Source: CAYVHB01 sp964450865 (lineage in GTDB: Bacteria > Bacillota > Clostridia > Saccharofermentanales > UBA5734). Taken from it: a stretch of DNA of 64,000 nucleotides. Shown piece by piece: positions 34,188 to 41,771 of the stretch. Location of the stretch: contig CAYVHB010000001.1 in assembly GCA_964450865.1 (NCBI GenBank), forward strand, positions 62,001-126,000, in the 5' to 3' direction. Numbering within the stretch: position 1 is the stretch's first letter; every line of letters begins with the position of its first letter. The position numbers and the translations under genes were made by a program. The notes under the pieces were generated by a model. It was given only the letters and a program-made list of their open reading frames with translations. It searched no databases and was not told where the DNA came from.

Positions 34188-36050
34188 TCAGCGGTCCCGC
34201 AGTTCGTCGATCTGCTGGCGGATCTGCAGCAGTTCACGGCCGGCCTGGCGGGCGGCCTCCGGATCCTGGCGGTCATCCGCCTGACGGGCCAGGCGATCGC
34301 GCCGGATCATCAATTGCTGGCGCCGGCAGCGCCGGACCAGATGCTCGGCCGTGCCTGCCGGGTTATGTTTGGGAAAGGTCTCCTCCAGTTTCATGCTGGC
34401 CTGGGCCAGCAGGTCTTTCAGGGGGCGCTTGTGGACGAGCCGTTCCTCGCCCAGTTCGATCAGGTGCGCGGTGTCGACCGGCTCACCGCGGGCCAGGTTG
34501 TCCAGGATAACGGTCGCCACGGCCTGCATGGACCCTTCGGAAAAATCGCTCACTTCCGGCTGCAGAGCCAGGCGGGTATACAGGCCGGGTTCTGCAGCCA
34601 GCAGGCTCAACAGATAGATCTCTTCACGGCTGGCAATATCACGGTCTGGCTGGTCGTGCCCATCAGGCTGTCCGGCCTGATTGCCGGCATGGCCCGGAGC
34701 GGTGCGCTGCTGCAGTTGCTGGCGCAACTGGTCAGCCGTGCGATCAGCAGATGGCTGCAGGCGTCGCCGGTCGACCTCACGCAGGACGCTGTCGGCCGAG
34801 GCATGCAGGGTGTCTGCCACTTTGGCAGCATAGAGCTCGCGGATAATGGCATTATCCTCCTGGGCCAGAATCTGGCAAGCCTCATCCTGAAAAGCAATAA
34901 TATCCAGCTGGCCATGACTGACGTGCTGACGGCGGGCAGCTTCGAGCTTGAAATCAAGCAATGGCAGGGCCTGGTCAATCAAGGCCCGGAAACGCTCCGG
35001 ACCATGGCGGCGGATATATTCATCCGGATCCTTGCCATCCGGGACTTGCAGGACCGCAACCTTGAGGCCGCGGGCTGCCAGCAGGTCGAGACTGCGCAGG
35101 GCTGCAGCCTGTCCGGCCGCATCGGCATCAAAGCCGATGATGACAGTCTCCGTGTACTTGCGCAACAGCTGCGCCTGGCTGTCCGTCAGGGCCGTACCCA
35201 GGACGGCAGTCGCATTGTCGACACCAGCCTGATGCATGGCAATGGCATCCATGTAGCCTTCAACAACGATCAGGCGCTTCTCCCGGCTGGACTTGGCCAG
35301 GTTCAGTCCGTAAAGGTGCTTGCCTTTGCTGTATATGGCTGTCTCCGGCGAATTCAGGTATTTGGGCTGGCTGTCATCGAGAACCCGGCCACCAAATGCG
35401 ATAACCCGGTTCATGACGTCAAAAATCGGGAACATCAGGCGATGGCGGAACAAGTCAAACAGATCCCCCTGTTTGCCCCGGCGAAACAGGCCGGTCTTGT
35501 CGAGCAGGCCCGGATCCGTATAGCCTTTGCTGTGCAGGTGTCGCAGCAGGCTGTCCCATTCGTCCCGGGCATAGCCGAGCCCGAACTTGCGGGCGATACC
35601 GGCCGTCAGCCCGCGCTGGGCCAGATACTGGCGGGCGATCAGGCCGGGTTCACCGGTCAGGTTCAGATAATAAAAGCGGGCTGCCTCGAGGTAAACCTGC
35701 TGCAGGCTGGCGGCCAGCTCCGCTCGGCGGCGATAAGCCTCGTCCTCCGGCTCCGGCAACTTGAGGCCGGCACGGTCCGCCAGGATCTGCAGGGCTTGCG
35801 TCCAGGAGCACTTCTCGATTTCACGGACAAACTGCACGACATTGCCGCCTTTATGGCAGCCAAAACAGTAAAAAATCTGCTTGTGCGGTGACACGCTGAA
35901 CGACGGTGTGTCTTCGGCATGGAACGGACACAGCCCGAAAAGATTGGCGCCGCTGCGCTTTTCGAGTCGAACGTATTGCCCGACGACTGACACGATCTCA
36001 TTGCGTGCCTTGATCTCCTCGACTATGGCATCCGGAATCTGATAATTAAT
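34188..36050 (-). CDS. dnaG: DNA primase, probable ATT start
   Basis: About 620 residues if translation begins at the ATT at 36050. From the first ordinary start (GTG at 35993) the protein would lack the conserved first helix, which is clearly present upstream in frame (IPDAIVEEIKARNEIV). GAGG stands 8 nt before the ATT. The zinc-binding domain (CPFH...CFGCHKGG) is followed by the RNA polymerase/TOPRIM core (VVEGYMDAIAMHQ, GFDADAAGQ, DPDEYIRR), then a Gln/Pro/Asp-rich linker (about 455-490) and the helicase-binding C-terminal domain. It makes RNA primers at the fork. rpoD follows after 68 nt. The start is inferred; the identity is certain. Confidence 0.95.
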   Translation of the reverse strand: MNYQIPDAIVEEIKARNEIVSVVGQYVRLEKRSGANLFGLCPFHAEDTPSFSVSPHKQIFYCFGCHKGGNVVQFVREIEKCSWTQALQILADRAGLKLPEPEDEAYRRRAELAASLQQVYLEAARFYYLNLTGEPGLIARQYLAQRGLTAGIARKFGLGYARDEWDSLLRHLHSKGYTDPGLLDKTGLFRRGKQGDLFDLFRHRLMFPIFDVMNRVIAFGGRVLDDSQPKYLNSPETAIYSKGKHLYGLNLAKSSREKRLIVVEGYMDAIAMHQAGVDNATAVLGTALTDSQAQLLRKYTETVIIGFDADAAGQAAALRSLDLLAARGLKVAVLQVPDGKDPDEYIRRHGPERFRALIDQALPLLDFKLEAARRQHVSHGQLDIIAFQDEACQILAQEDNAIIRELYAAKVADTLHASADSVLREVDRRRLQPSADRTADQLRQQLQQRTAPGHAGNQAGQPDGHDQPDRDIASREEIYLLSLLAAEPGLYTRLALQPEVSDFSEGSMQAVATVILDNLARGEPVDTAHLIELGEERLVHKRPLKDLLAQASMKLEETFPKHNPAGTAEHLVRRCRRQQLMIRRDRLARQADDRQDPEAARQAGRELLQIRQQIDELRDR

Positions 36051-36086
36051 GCGACAGACCTCATTTCCTGCACTGGGTGAAAATTC

Positions 36087-36126
36087 AGTTGACCGAAAGG
36101 CAGTCGGCCCATCATTCCGGTCAACT
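36087..36126 (-). other. Hairpin in the dnaG leader
   Basis: AGTTGACCG and CGGTCAACT form a perfect 9-bp outer stem around a 22-nt loop with a further GGGCCGACTGCC pairing. Four T residues follow at a short distance on the minus strand. It sits about 37 nt before the proposed dnaG start and could attenuate transcription or mark the end of the upstream unit. Confidence 0.5.
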
Positions 36127-36302
36127 GCTTTCCTACTTCTAATATTCGTGATGACTTGAATGATTCCTGCACAGGATCAGATTTTTTTCTAATCAAAACC
36201 GGCCCGATCGGATTTATCAGGACCGGACCTCCCGTCATCAGGAGAGGCCAATATGGATCAATCGTCACCAGGTATGGTTTGCTGTCATCACACTCGCCGG
36301 AT

Positions 36303-36806
36303 TCAGACATCCTTGGACAACTGGTAATCGGTCTTCAGGCGCAGATAATGCTCGACCGTGCGGCGGTTGCTTTCAGCCTGGTCAGCTGGCAATTCCCGCT
36401 TCAGGACAGCTGGCGAGCCCGCATAGAGGGTATGGGGTGGCACGACGGTTCCGGACAGCACGAGCGAACCCGCAGCTATAATACTGCCACTGCCGATTAC
36501 GGCTTCGTCAAGAATGATCGATCCCATACCGATTTTAACATCATTTTCAATGGTACAACCATGGATCAGGCAGCCATGGCCAATGGTGACCCGCTCACCG
36601 ACCAACACCTGATCATGAACGATCGTACCATCCTGGATATTGCTCTGTTCACCTATCCTGATGGTGCCATCGTCACCACGCAAAACGACATTGAACCACA
36701 CTGAACAGTGAGATCCGATTTTTACATCGCCAATCAGCACAGCATTCTCAGCAACAAAGGCATTAGCTGCAACTTCCGGACTTTTACCAGCATAATCCAT
36801 CAACAT
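36303..36806 (-). CDS. Gamma-carbonic-anhydrase-type hexapeptide repeat protein
   Basis: 167 residues from the ATG at 36806, with AAGGAGG at 6 nt. A left-handed beta helix of hexapeptide repeats is seen from ENAVLIGDVKIGSHCSVWFN to GSIIAAGSLVLSGTVVPPH. Family residues VLRGDD, VHDQ and GHGCLIHGCTI supply the metal-binding histidines of gamma carbonic anhydrases (YrdA/PaaY/CamH-like). Activity is not shown for most members. It is located upstream of dnaG on the same strand, about 250 nt away; no gene was found in that gap. Confidence 0.9.
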   Translation of the reverse strand: MLMDYAGKSPEVAANAFVAENAVLIGDVKIGSHCSVWFNVVLRGDDGTIRIGEQSNIQDGTIVHDQVLVGERVTIGHGCLIHGCTIENDVKIGMGSIILDEAVIGSGSIIAAGSLVLSGTVVPPHTLYAGSPAVLKRELPADQAESNRRTVEHYLRLKTDYQLSKDV

Positions 36807-36922
36807 GAGCGACCTCCTTAAAGATATTGCTTTTCTAAGAATACCAGTCATCTAAAACATATGCAAAAATAACTGTCTCCTGAACATATGCCATTTAAAA
36901 CATCTTATGCACTGGCCGGCTA

Positions 36923-38278
36923 TCAGCCCATTTTGAGCCAGAGGGCACATTCCAGCCGTTTTTTCTGCAGCTGACAGCCAATCGGGTCAATCCCGTCTAC
37001 ACGTCCGCTGACATGATAGCTGTTGGCAGCGCAGCCCCCGCTGCAAAAATAGCGGGCCCAGCACTGACGACATTCGGTCTTGTCCGGTACGAGCAGGGAT
37101 TGAAACGGGGCCAGGACTGCGGGATCAAGGACTACGGGCTGATCATGGACATTGCCAAGTCGGAACTGCGGCTCACCGACAAACTGATGACAGGGATATA
37201 TATCACCCTCCGGGGTGACAGCACAATATTCTGTGCCCACACCGCAACCCTTCAGGCGCTTGAAAGCACATGGCCCGCCGCCCAGATCAAGCATGAAATG
37301 GAAGAAATGAAAGCTCTCGCCTCGCTGACGGGCTTCTTTCAGGGCTAAAGCCAGTTTCTCGTACTCCGTCTCCAGAACCGGCACGTCCTCAGGCTGGATT
37401 TCATAACCGCTGCCAACCGGCGCCACAACGGGCTCAATGGACAGCTGTTTAGCCAGGGTGGCCAGATGCATAACATCAGCCGAAAAATCAAGATTGTGAT
37501 GCGTATAGGTCCCGCGCAAGTAGTAATCCTGATTGCCACGGGCGGCCACAAAAGAACGGATGTGCCTGGCTACGCGCTCGTAAGAACCGTTACCACCGGC
37601 ATCTGGCCGCATCCGGTCATGAACAGCTGGCCGGCCATCAATGCTGAGCACCACGTTTTTAAAATGCTGATTGATAAAATCTGTCTTGCCGGCATCGAGC
37701 AACGTCGCATTCGTTGTCAGCGTCAGGCGCAAAACCTTGCCGGTAGCCCGTCCCCGCTCTTCACAATAAGCTACCAGTGCTTCAATCACCGGCCAGTTCA
37801 TCAGTGGTTCGCCGCCAAAGAAATCAATATCCAGGTTGCGGCGCGGCCCGGAGGCGGTAATCAGGAAGTCAATCGCCTGACGTCCGGTTTCAATATCAAG
37901 CATTGACCGCCGACCGGTGCCAAAATCACCTGTCCCGGCAAAACAGTAGGTACAACGCAAATTGCAATCATGGCAGATATGCAGACACATCGATTTGATC
38001 CGGGGTTCATCAGGATAAAGCTGTCCGATACTGACCGGCTCCGGCGGGGCAAACAATTCGCCACGACGAATCATAATGTCGATATCATCGGCACAATCGA
38101 AAACTTCCGTACCATGTACTTCCGCCAGGCTGGCCAGTACTGCCGGGTCCGGGCGCTGTCCTTCTCCCGCCTGATAGGCAGCCAGTACCTCCCGGGCCAG
38201 CGCGTCGAGCTGATGCAGCGCACCACTTTCAGAGTCAAAAGCGAGGCAGTCTTGATGGATGGTAAAAATATGGATCAA
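36923..38278 (-). CDS. Radical SAM/SPASM maturase of the SCIFF peptide
   Basis: 451 residues from a TTG start with GGAGG at 7 nt. The N-terminal peptide-recognition part (about 1-90) is followed by the radical SAM core with CNLRCTYCFAGTGDFG near residue 107 and GGEPLMNW. The C-terminal SPASM region (about 335-440) is rich in Cys: GPCAFKRLKGCGVGTEYC, YPCHQF, CRQCWARYFCSGGC. The cluster spacing and the phrase RIKSMCLHICHDCNLRC are those of the SCIFF maturase that forms a Cys-Thr thioether in the precursor. The precursor gene lies 219 nt upstream with a hairpin in between. Confidence 0.94.
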   Translation of the reverse strand: MIHIFTIHQDCLAFDSESGALHQLDALAREVLAAYQAGEGQRPDPAVLASLAEVHGTEVFDCADDIDIMIRRGELFAPPEPVSIGQLYPDEPRIKSMCLHICHDCNLRCTYCFAGTGDFGTGRRSMLDIETGRQAIDFLITASGPRRNLDIDFFGGEPLMNWPVIEALVAYCEERGRATGKVLRLTLTTNATLLDAGKTDFINQHFKNVVLSIDGRPAVHDRMRPDAGGNGSYERVARHIRSFVAARGNQDYYLRGTYTHHNLDFSADVMHLATLAKQLSIEPVVAPVGSGYEIQPEDVPVLETEYEKLALALKEARQRGESFHFFHFMLDLGGGPCAFKRLKGCGVGTEYCAVTPEGDIYPCHQFVGEPQFRLGNVHDQPVVLDPAVLAPFQSLLVPDKTECRQCWARYFCSGGCAANSYHVSGRVDGIDPIGCQLQKKRLECALWLKMG

Positions 38279-38305
38279 TTTGAATCCTCCACTTTGTAAC
38301 AGACA

Positions 38306-38345
38306 AAAATAGTGAAAAGCCTGATCGGGGGCTCTCCACTATTTT
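38306..38345 (-). terminator. Hairpin/attenuator between SCIFF peptide and maturase
   Basis: Minus strand: AAAATAGTG pairs with CACTATTTT, with an inner AGCC/GGCT, followed by T residues then G. Placed between precursor and enzyme genes, it would let the peptide be made in excess over the maturase. Confidence 0.7.
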
Positions 38346-38490
38346 ACGCAATCTCCAGGAAAATAAAAAGACAGGTACATGCAGGCAGCCGGTGCCAGAC
38401 AGGCCCATCCGACAGGATCTGCCAGGAAGTCGCTATCCAGCAGGATGTAACTGGCAGGTCCATTCCAGCAGGATCTGTCAGCAGGTCATA
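38346..38490. repeat. Degenerate CAGGATCTG-type repeats
   Basis: Three or more imperfect copies of a word close to CCAGCAGGATCTGTCAGCAGG lie between the SCIFF peptide and the maturase hairpin. No coding role is visible. Confidence 0.45.
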
Positions 38491-38497
38491 CCGGTCG

Positions 38498-38644
38498 TCA
38501 GCGATTTGCGTTTTCGCAAGCCTGATTGGCAACAGTGCAGCTTGTCTTGCAGGCTGACTGGCAAGATGTCTGGCATTCTCCACAAGCCACACCGCCCGCC
38601 GGATGCTGGATACAAGCCCCTTGAATCGTGACAATATGTTTCAT
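38498..38644 (-). CDS. SCIFF RiPP precursor peptide
   Basis: 48 residues, MKHIVTIQG... ending ...ACENANR. The C-terminal core CGECQTSCQSACKTSC is the hallmark of the SCIFF family (six cysteines in about forty-five residues), found almost universally in Clostridia. Cysteines are at 11, 21, 24, 28, 32, 36 and 43; Cys11 is outside the usual six. The first residues MKHI match the family leader. GAGG stands 9 nt before the ATG. The peptide is modified by the adjacent radical SAM enzyme, which installs a thioether between a core Cys and Thr; the final product and its role are unknown. It follows yajC by 78 nt in the same direction. Confidence 0.96.
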   Translation of the reverse strand: MKHIVTIQGACIQHPAGGVACGECQTSCQSACKTSCTVANQACENANR

Positions 38645-38722
38645 CTTCTCTTACCTCTTTTGTCTTTTCGAAATGCCGGCCAATATTTCACAAATGCCGG
38701 GAGATGATGTGTAGAAATGGAA

Positions 38723-39046
38723 TTATTCCGTGACGGGCTTGACGACGTTGCTGATGGCGGATTTTTTAAAAGTAACCAGGGTATTGGCCACACTTGTGGA
38801 AACGGTCACTTCATCGTCCTTGATATTGACAATTTTGCCGACAACGCCACCGATGGTAACAACGCGGTCACCTACAACCATGGCATTGATCTGCTCACGC
38901 AGCTTTTTCTCTTTTTTCTTCTGTGGACGGATCAGTAACAGATACATCAGGCCAAACATGACGGCCAGGGGCAAAAGCATACCCAGCGTGGATTGCCAGC
39001 CACCGGATGTGGCAGTAGTCGTTGACAGAGCAGTTATAAAATTCAT
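38723..39046 (-). CDS. yajC: Preprotein translocase subunit YajC
   Basis: 107 residues from the ATG at 39046, with AGGAGG at 8 nt. One N-terminal membrane span (about residues 20-40, LGMLLPLAVMFGLMYLLLI) is followed by RPQKKKEKKLREQINAM and the conserved GDRVVTIGGVVGKIVNIKDD, the YajC signature. It is an accessory subunit of the SecDF-YajC complex. secD and secF are not in the window. It is placed between tgt and the SCIFF genes as in many Clostridia. Confidence 0.95.
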   Translation of the reverse strand: MNFITALSTTTATSGGWQSTLGMLLPLAVMFGLMYLLLIRPQKKKEKKLREQINAMVVGDRVVTIGGVVGKIVNIKDDEVTVSTSVANTLVTFKKSAISNVVKPVTE

Positions 39047-39116
39047 CAAAGGGTCCTCCTCATGCGTGTGCGTTGAGCATCGGCTGATCGGTCGAATGGA
39101 TCAGGCTCACGCTGCA

Positions 39117-39164
39117 ATTATATTAGCACTAGATATTATACGTGCGCAAGTAATCAGCATACAA
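39117..39164 (-). promoter_or_regulatory. Promoter region of yajC-SCIFF unit
   Basis: Minus strand: TTGTAT (39159-39164), 18-nt spacer, TATAAT (39135-39140). A second TATAAT lies at 39117-39122. This suggests that yajC and the SCIFF genes can be transcribed separately from tgt. Confidence 0.55.
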
Positions 39165-39227
39165 GTTTTTGGCGCGATTTGGCCGCTGATACGGCAGTTA
39201 TATTCACCAAATAAAGCACGGACGTGA

Positions 39228-40586
39228 TTATGAGTTTTTTTGGCCTTTACCATACCCGTAAGCCGCAAAGAATTCATCACGGAAGTCGAGCAGGCGATCG
39301 GCCGCGATTGCCTCGCGAACCTCACGCATCAGTTGCAGCAGAAAATGTAAATTATGCCAGGAAGCCAGGCGCAGGCCGAACATCTCGCCGGCCTTGAGCA
39401 GATGGCGAATGTATGCCCGGCTGTAATTGCGGCAGACATAACAGCTGCAAGTTTCATCAATTGGCCGGAAATCACGGGCATAGCGCGCATCACGGACAAT
39501 CAGCCGGCCCTGGCGGGTCAGGACGGTACCGTTGCGGCCGATGCGGGTCGGCAGAACACAATCAAACATATCGATGCCCCTGATTGCACCCTCAATCAGA
39601 TAATCCGGCGTACCGACTCCCATCAGGTAACGGGGCTTGGTTGCCGGCAGCAGGGGTACCGTCACTTCCAGCATTTCGTAGAGCAGATGTGCCGGTTCGC
39701 CAACCGACAGGCCGCCCAGGGCGTAGCCGGGCAAATCAAACTGCGTGATTTCCCTGGCACTCTGCTGGCGCAAGCCGGCTTCGGTTCCGCCCTGGATGAT
39801 ACCAAACAGGGCCTGGTCGTGAGGGCGACAGTGACTGCGGATGCAGCGCTCCAGCCAGCGGGTTGTCCGTTCCAGGGACCGCTTGACATAGGCCGGCTCA
39901 GCTGGCCAGGGTGTACACTCATCAAAGGCCATGATGATGTCCGAACCCAGATCATTCTGGACGGCAATGGACTTTTCCGGCGTCAGGATATGGCGCGAAC
40001 CGTCAATGTGGGACTTGAAGCCGACGCCTTCTTCGGTAATGTGGCGCAGGTCGCTCAGGCTGAAGACCTGGAAACCGCCACTATCGGTGAGAATCGCCCG
40101 GTCCCAGTTCATGAAGCGATGCAGCCCGCCCGCTTCACGGATCAGGTCGCTGCCCGGGCGCATCCAGAGGTGGTAGGTATTGGACAAAAGGATGCCGGCT
40201 TCCATCGATTTGAGCTCATCGGGGGACATGCCCTTGACCGTGGCCTGGGTGCCCACCGGCATAAAAGCCGGGGTTTCAAAAGAACCGTGTGGTGTATGGA
40301 CGACGCCCAGCCGGGCACCGGACTGCCGGCAGACATGGCGCAGTTCGTACCAGACCGGATACTGGCCGGCATGAGGAGCGGTGACATTCGCTGCAATACC
40401 AGGCCATTGAGATAAAATAGAATCCGTTGCTTGCGGCGCCGGCGGGATCGTCGGGGTTGTCGGTTCAGTCATGGCTTCCGGCCAGTCTTGCGGCGCCGGC
40501 GGGATCGTCGGGGTCGTCGGTTCAGTCATGGCTTCCGGCCCGTCTTGCGGCGCCGGCGGGATCGTCGGGGTCGTCGGTTCGGTCAT
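39228..40586 (-). CDS. tgt: tRNA-guanine transglycosylase with repeated N-terminal extension
   Basis: 452 residues. It exchanges G34 for preQ1 in tRNAs. Core motifs: RLGVVHTPHGSFETPAFMPV, DSGGFQVFSL, MAFDECTPWP, the RNA-binding PTRIGRNGTVLTRQG with its catalytic Asp region, and the zinc site CSCYVC...H. The first ~52 residues are two and a half copies of a 19-residue unit starting MTEPTTPTIPPAPQ, encoded by perfect 57-bp tandem copies; each begins with ATG. The normal enzyme begins only near residue 76. Translation might also start at the second or third copy. It overlaps the queA 3' end by 65 nt. Confidence 0.96.
   Translation of the reverse strand: MTEPTTPTIPPAPQDGPEAMTEPTTPTIPPAPQDWPEAMTEPTTPTIPPAPQATDSILSQWPGIAANVTAPHAGQYPVWYELRHVCRQSGARLGVVHTPHGSFETPAFMPVGTQATVKGMSPDELKSMEAGILLSNTYHLWMRPGSDLIREAGGLHRFMNWDRAILTDSGGFQVFSLSDLRHITEEGVGFKSHIDGSRHILTPEKSIAVQNDLGSDIIMAFDECTPWPAEPAYVKRSLERTTRWLERCIRSHCRPHDQALFGIIQGGTEAGLRQQSAREITQFDLPGYALGGLSVGEPAHLLYEMLEVTVPLLPATKPRYLMGVGTPDYLIEGAIRGIDMFDCVLPTRIGRNGTVLTRQGRLIVRDARYARDFRPIDETCSCYVCRNYSRAYIRHLLKAGEMFGLRLASWHNLHFLLQLMREVREAIAADRLLDFRDEFFAAYGYGKGQKNS
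40430..40586 (-). repeat. 57-bp tandem repeat, 2.7 copies, at the tgt start
   Basis: Copies begin at plus-strand positions 40430, 40487 and 40544 (period exactly 57) and are almost identical. They encode the tgt N-terminus and, in another frame, the end of QueA. Near-identity suggests recent duplication. Confidence 0.95.
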
Positions 40587-41634
40587 GGTGCCTGTCCTTT
40601 CTGCGGCTGATCAGCATGGCATCCCCAAAGCTGAAAAATCGGTAAGACTGCCCGATGGCGGTTTGATAGGCATGCAGGATATTCTCCCGTCCGGCGAGGG
40701 CCGAAACCAGCATCAGCAAAGTCGATTCCGGCAGATGAAAATTCGTTATCAGGGCATCAATGACCTGGAACCGGTACCCGGGGTAGATAAAGATATCCGT
40801 CCAGCCAGATTGGGCAACGAGATGACCCTGATGCTGGCTGGCTACCGCTTCCAGCACCCGGCAGCTTGTCGTGCCGACTGCAATCACGCGGCCCCCGTGC
40901 TGCCTGGTCCGTTCAATGGTATCGACTGTTGCGGCCGGCAGGTCATAAAATTCTGCATGCATGGTATGGTCGAGGATATTGTCGGTTTTAACCGGCCGAA
41001 AAGTTCCCAAGCCAACATGCAAGGTCAATTCGGCAATCGATACGCCCTGTAAACGCAATTGTTCGAGCAGTTCGGCCGTAAAATGCAGGCCGGCTGTTGG
41101 CGCGGCTGCTGATCCCTCATGACGGGCATAGACAGTCTGGTAGCGTTCGCGATCAGCCAGCTGCTCATGAATATAAGGTGGCAGCGGCATCATCCCGGCC
41201 CGGTCAAGGATATTTTCCCATAAACCGGTGTAATGGAAACGGACAATGCGATTGCCGTCGGGCAAAACAGACAGGACTTCGGCCTTCAGTTCACCAGGCA
41301 GGAATTCAATCCAATGGCCGGGGCGCACACGCCGGCCGGGGCGCACGATCACTTCCCAGTCCCGGTCACTGATCCGATGCAGCAATAAAAATTCGACTGC
41401 CGTCCGGCTGTCCATCCGCGCTCCCAGCAGACGGGCCGGCAGAACCCGCGTGTTGTTGAGCACCAGGCAGTCGCCAGCCCGCAAGCAGGCGGGCAGGTCG
41501 CTGAAAATGCGGTGTTCAATCGCACCAGTCTGGCCGTCGAGCACCATCAGCCGTGACTCATCACGGCGGGCCAGCGGATGCTGGGCAATCAGATGCTCCG
41601 GCAATTGATAAAAATAATCGTGTTTACTGATCAT
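40522..41634 (-). CDS. queA: S-adenosylmethionine:tRNA ribosyltransferase-isomerase
   Basis: 370 residues from the ATG at 41634. It makes epoxyqueuosine from preQ1-tRNA, the step after Tgt. Motifs: YFYQLPEHLIAQHPL, DCLVLNNTRVLPARL, EFLLLHRI, YARHEGSAAAPTAGLHFT and NFHLPESTLLMLVSA. The usual family end (FGDAMLI) is followed by about 28 extra residues rich in Asp and Arg that read through the tgt repeat in another frame. There is no Shine-Dalgarno; a TATAAT lies 8 nt before the ATG, so the mRNA may be leaderless. Confidence 0.96.
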   Translation of the reverse strand: MISKHDYFYQLPEHLIAQHPLARRDESRLMVLDGQTGAIEHRIFSDLPACLRAGDCLVLNNTRVLPARLLGARMDSRTAVEFLLLHRISDRDWEVIVRPGRRVRPGHWIEFLPGELKAEVLSVLPDGNRIVRFHYTGLWENILDRAGMMPLPPYIHEQLADRERYQTVYARHEGSAAAPTAGLHFTAELLEQLRLQGVSIAELTLHVGLGTFRPVKTDNILDHTMHAEFYDLPAATVDTIERTRQHGGRVIAVGTTSCRVLEAVASQHQGHLVAQSGWTDIFIYPGYRFQVIDALITNFHLPESTLLMLVSALAGRENILHAYQTAIGQSYRFFSFGDAMLISRRKDRHHDRTDDPDDPAGAARRAGSHD

Positions 41635-41642
41635 AGCAGTCA

Positions 41643-41648
41643 ATTATA
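41643..41648 (-). promoter_or_regulatory. -10 element of queA (possibly leaderless)
   Basis: Minus strand TATAAT ends 8 nt before the queA ATG. The expected transcription start would fall at or next to the start codon. No convincing -35 at 16-18 nt. Confidence 0.5.
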
Positions 41649-41655
41649 ACCAGAA

Positions 41656-41685
41656 TTGACTTAAAAGTATAGACAATGTTATGAT
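41656..41685 (+). promoter_or_regulatory. Promoter of dapA
   Basis: TTGACT (41656-41661), 18-nt spacer, TATGAT (41680-41685). The leader is about 80 nt and includes an 11-bp tandem repeat. Confidence 0.75.
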
Positions 41686-41711
41686 GACTTCACTGCCATT
41701 TTTTATGCCTT

Positions 41712-41757
41712 TTGAATGCCTAATGAATGCCTATTGAATGCCTATTGAATGCCTACA
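41712..41757 (+). repeat. 11-bp tandem repeat in dapA leader
   Basis: About four copies of GAATGCCTATT (two perfect, others with one or two changes) lie between the dapA promoter and its ribosome binding site. Confidence 0.85.
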
Positions 41758-41771
41758 AGGAGGTTTCGTTC

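Noticed and set aside
34164..35891. 575-codon open frame on the plus strand opposite dnaG
   Set aside because: It is the antisense shadow of a certain gene; GC-rich codon use leaves long open frames on the other strand, and it shows no domain.
36023..36310. 95-codon minus-strand frame upstream of dnaG
   Set aside because: No ribosome site or protein-like pattern; it contains the hairpin and overlaps the dnaG start in another frame.
40430..40586. CRISPR array
   Set aside because: The 57-bp copies are contiguous without spacers and encode protein; no cas genes are present.
41686..41771. Lysine riboswitch upstream of dapA
   Set aside because: The leader is only about 80 nt and consists mainly of an 11-bp tandem repeat; it is too short for the known fold.
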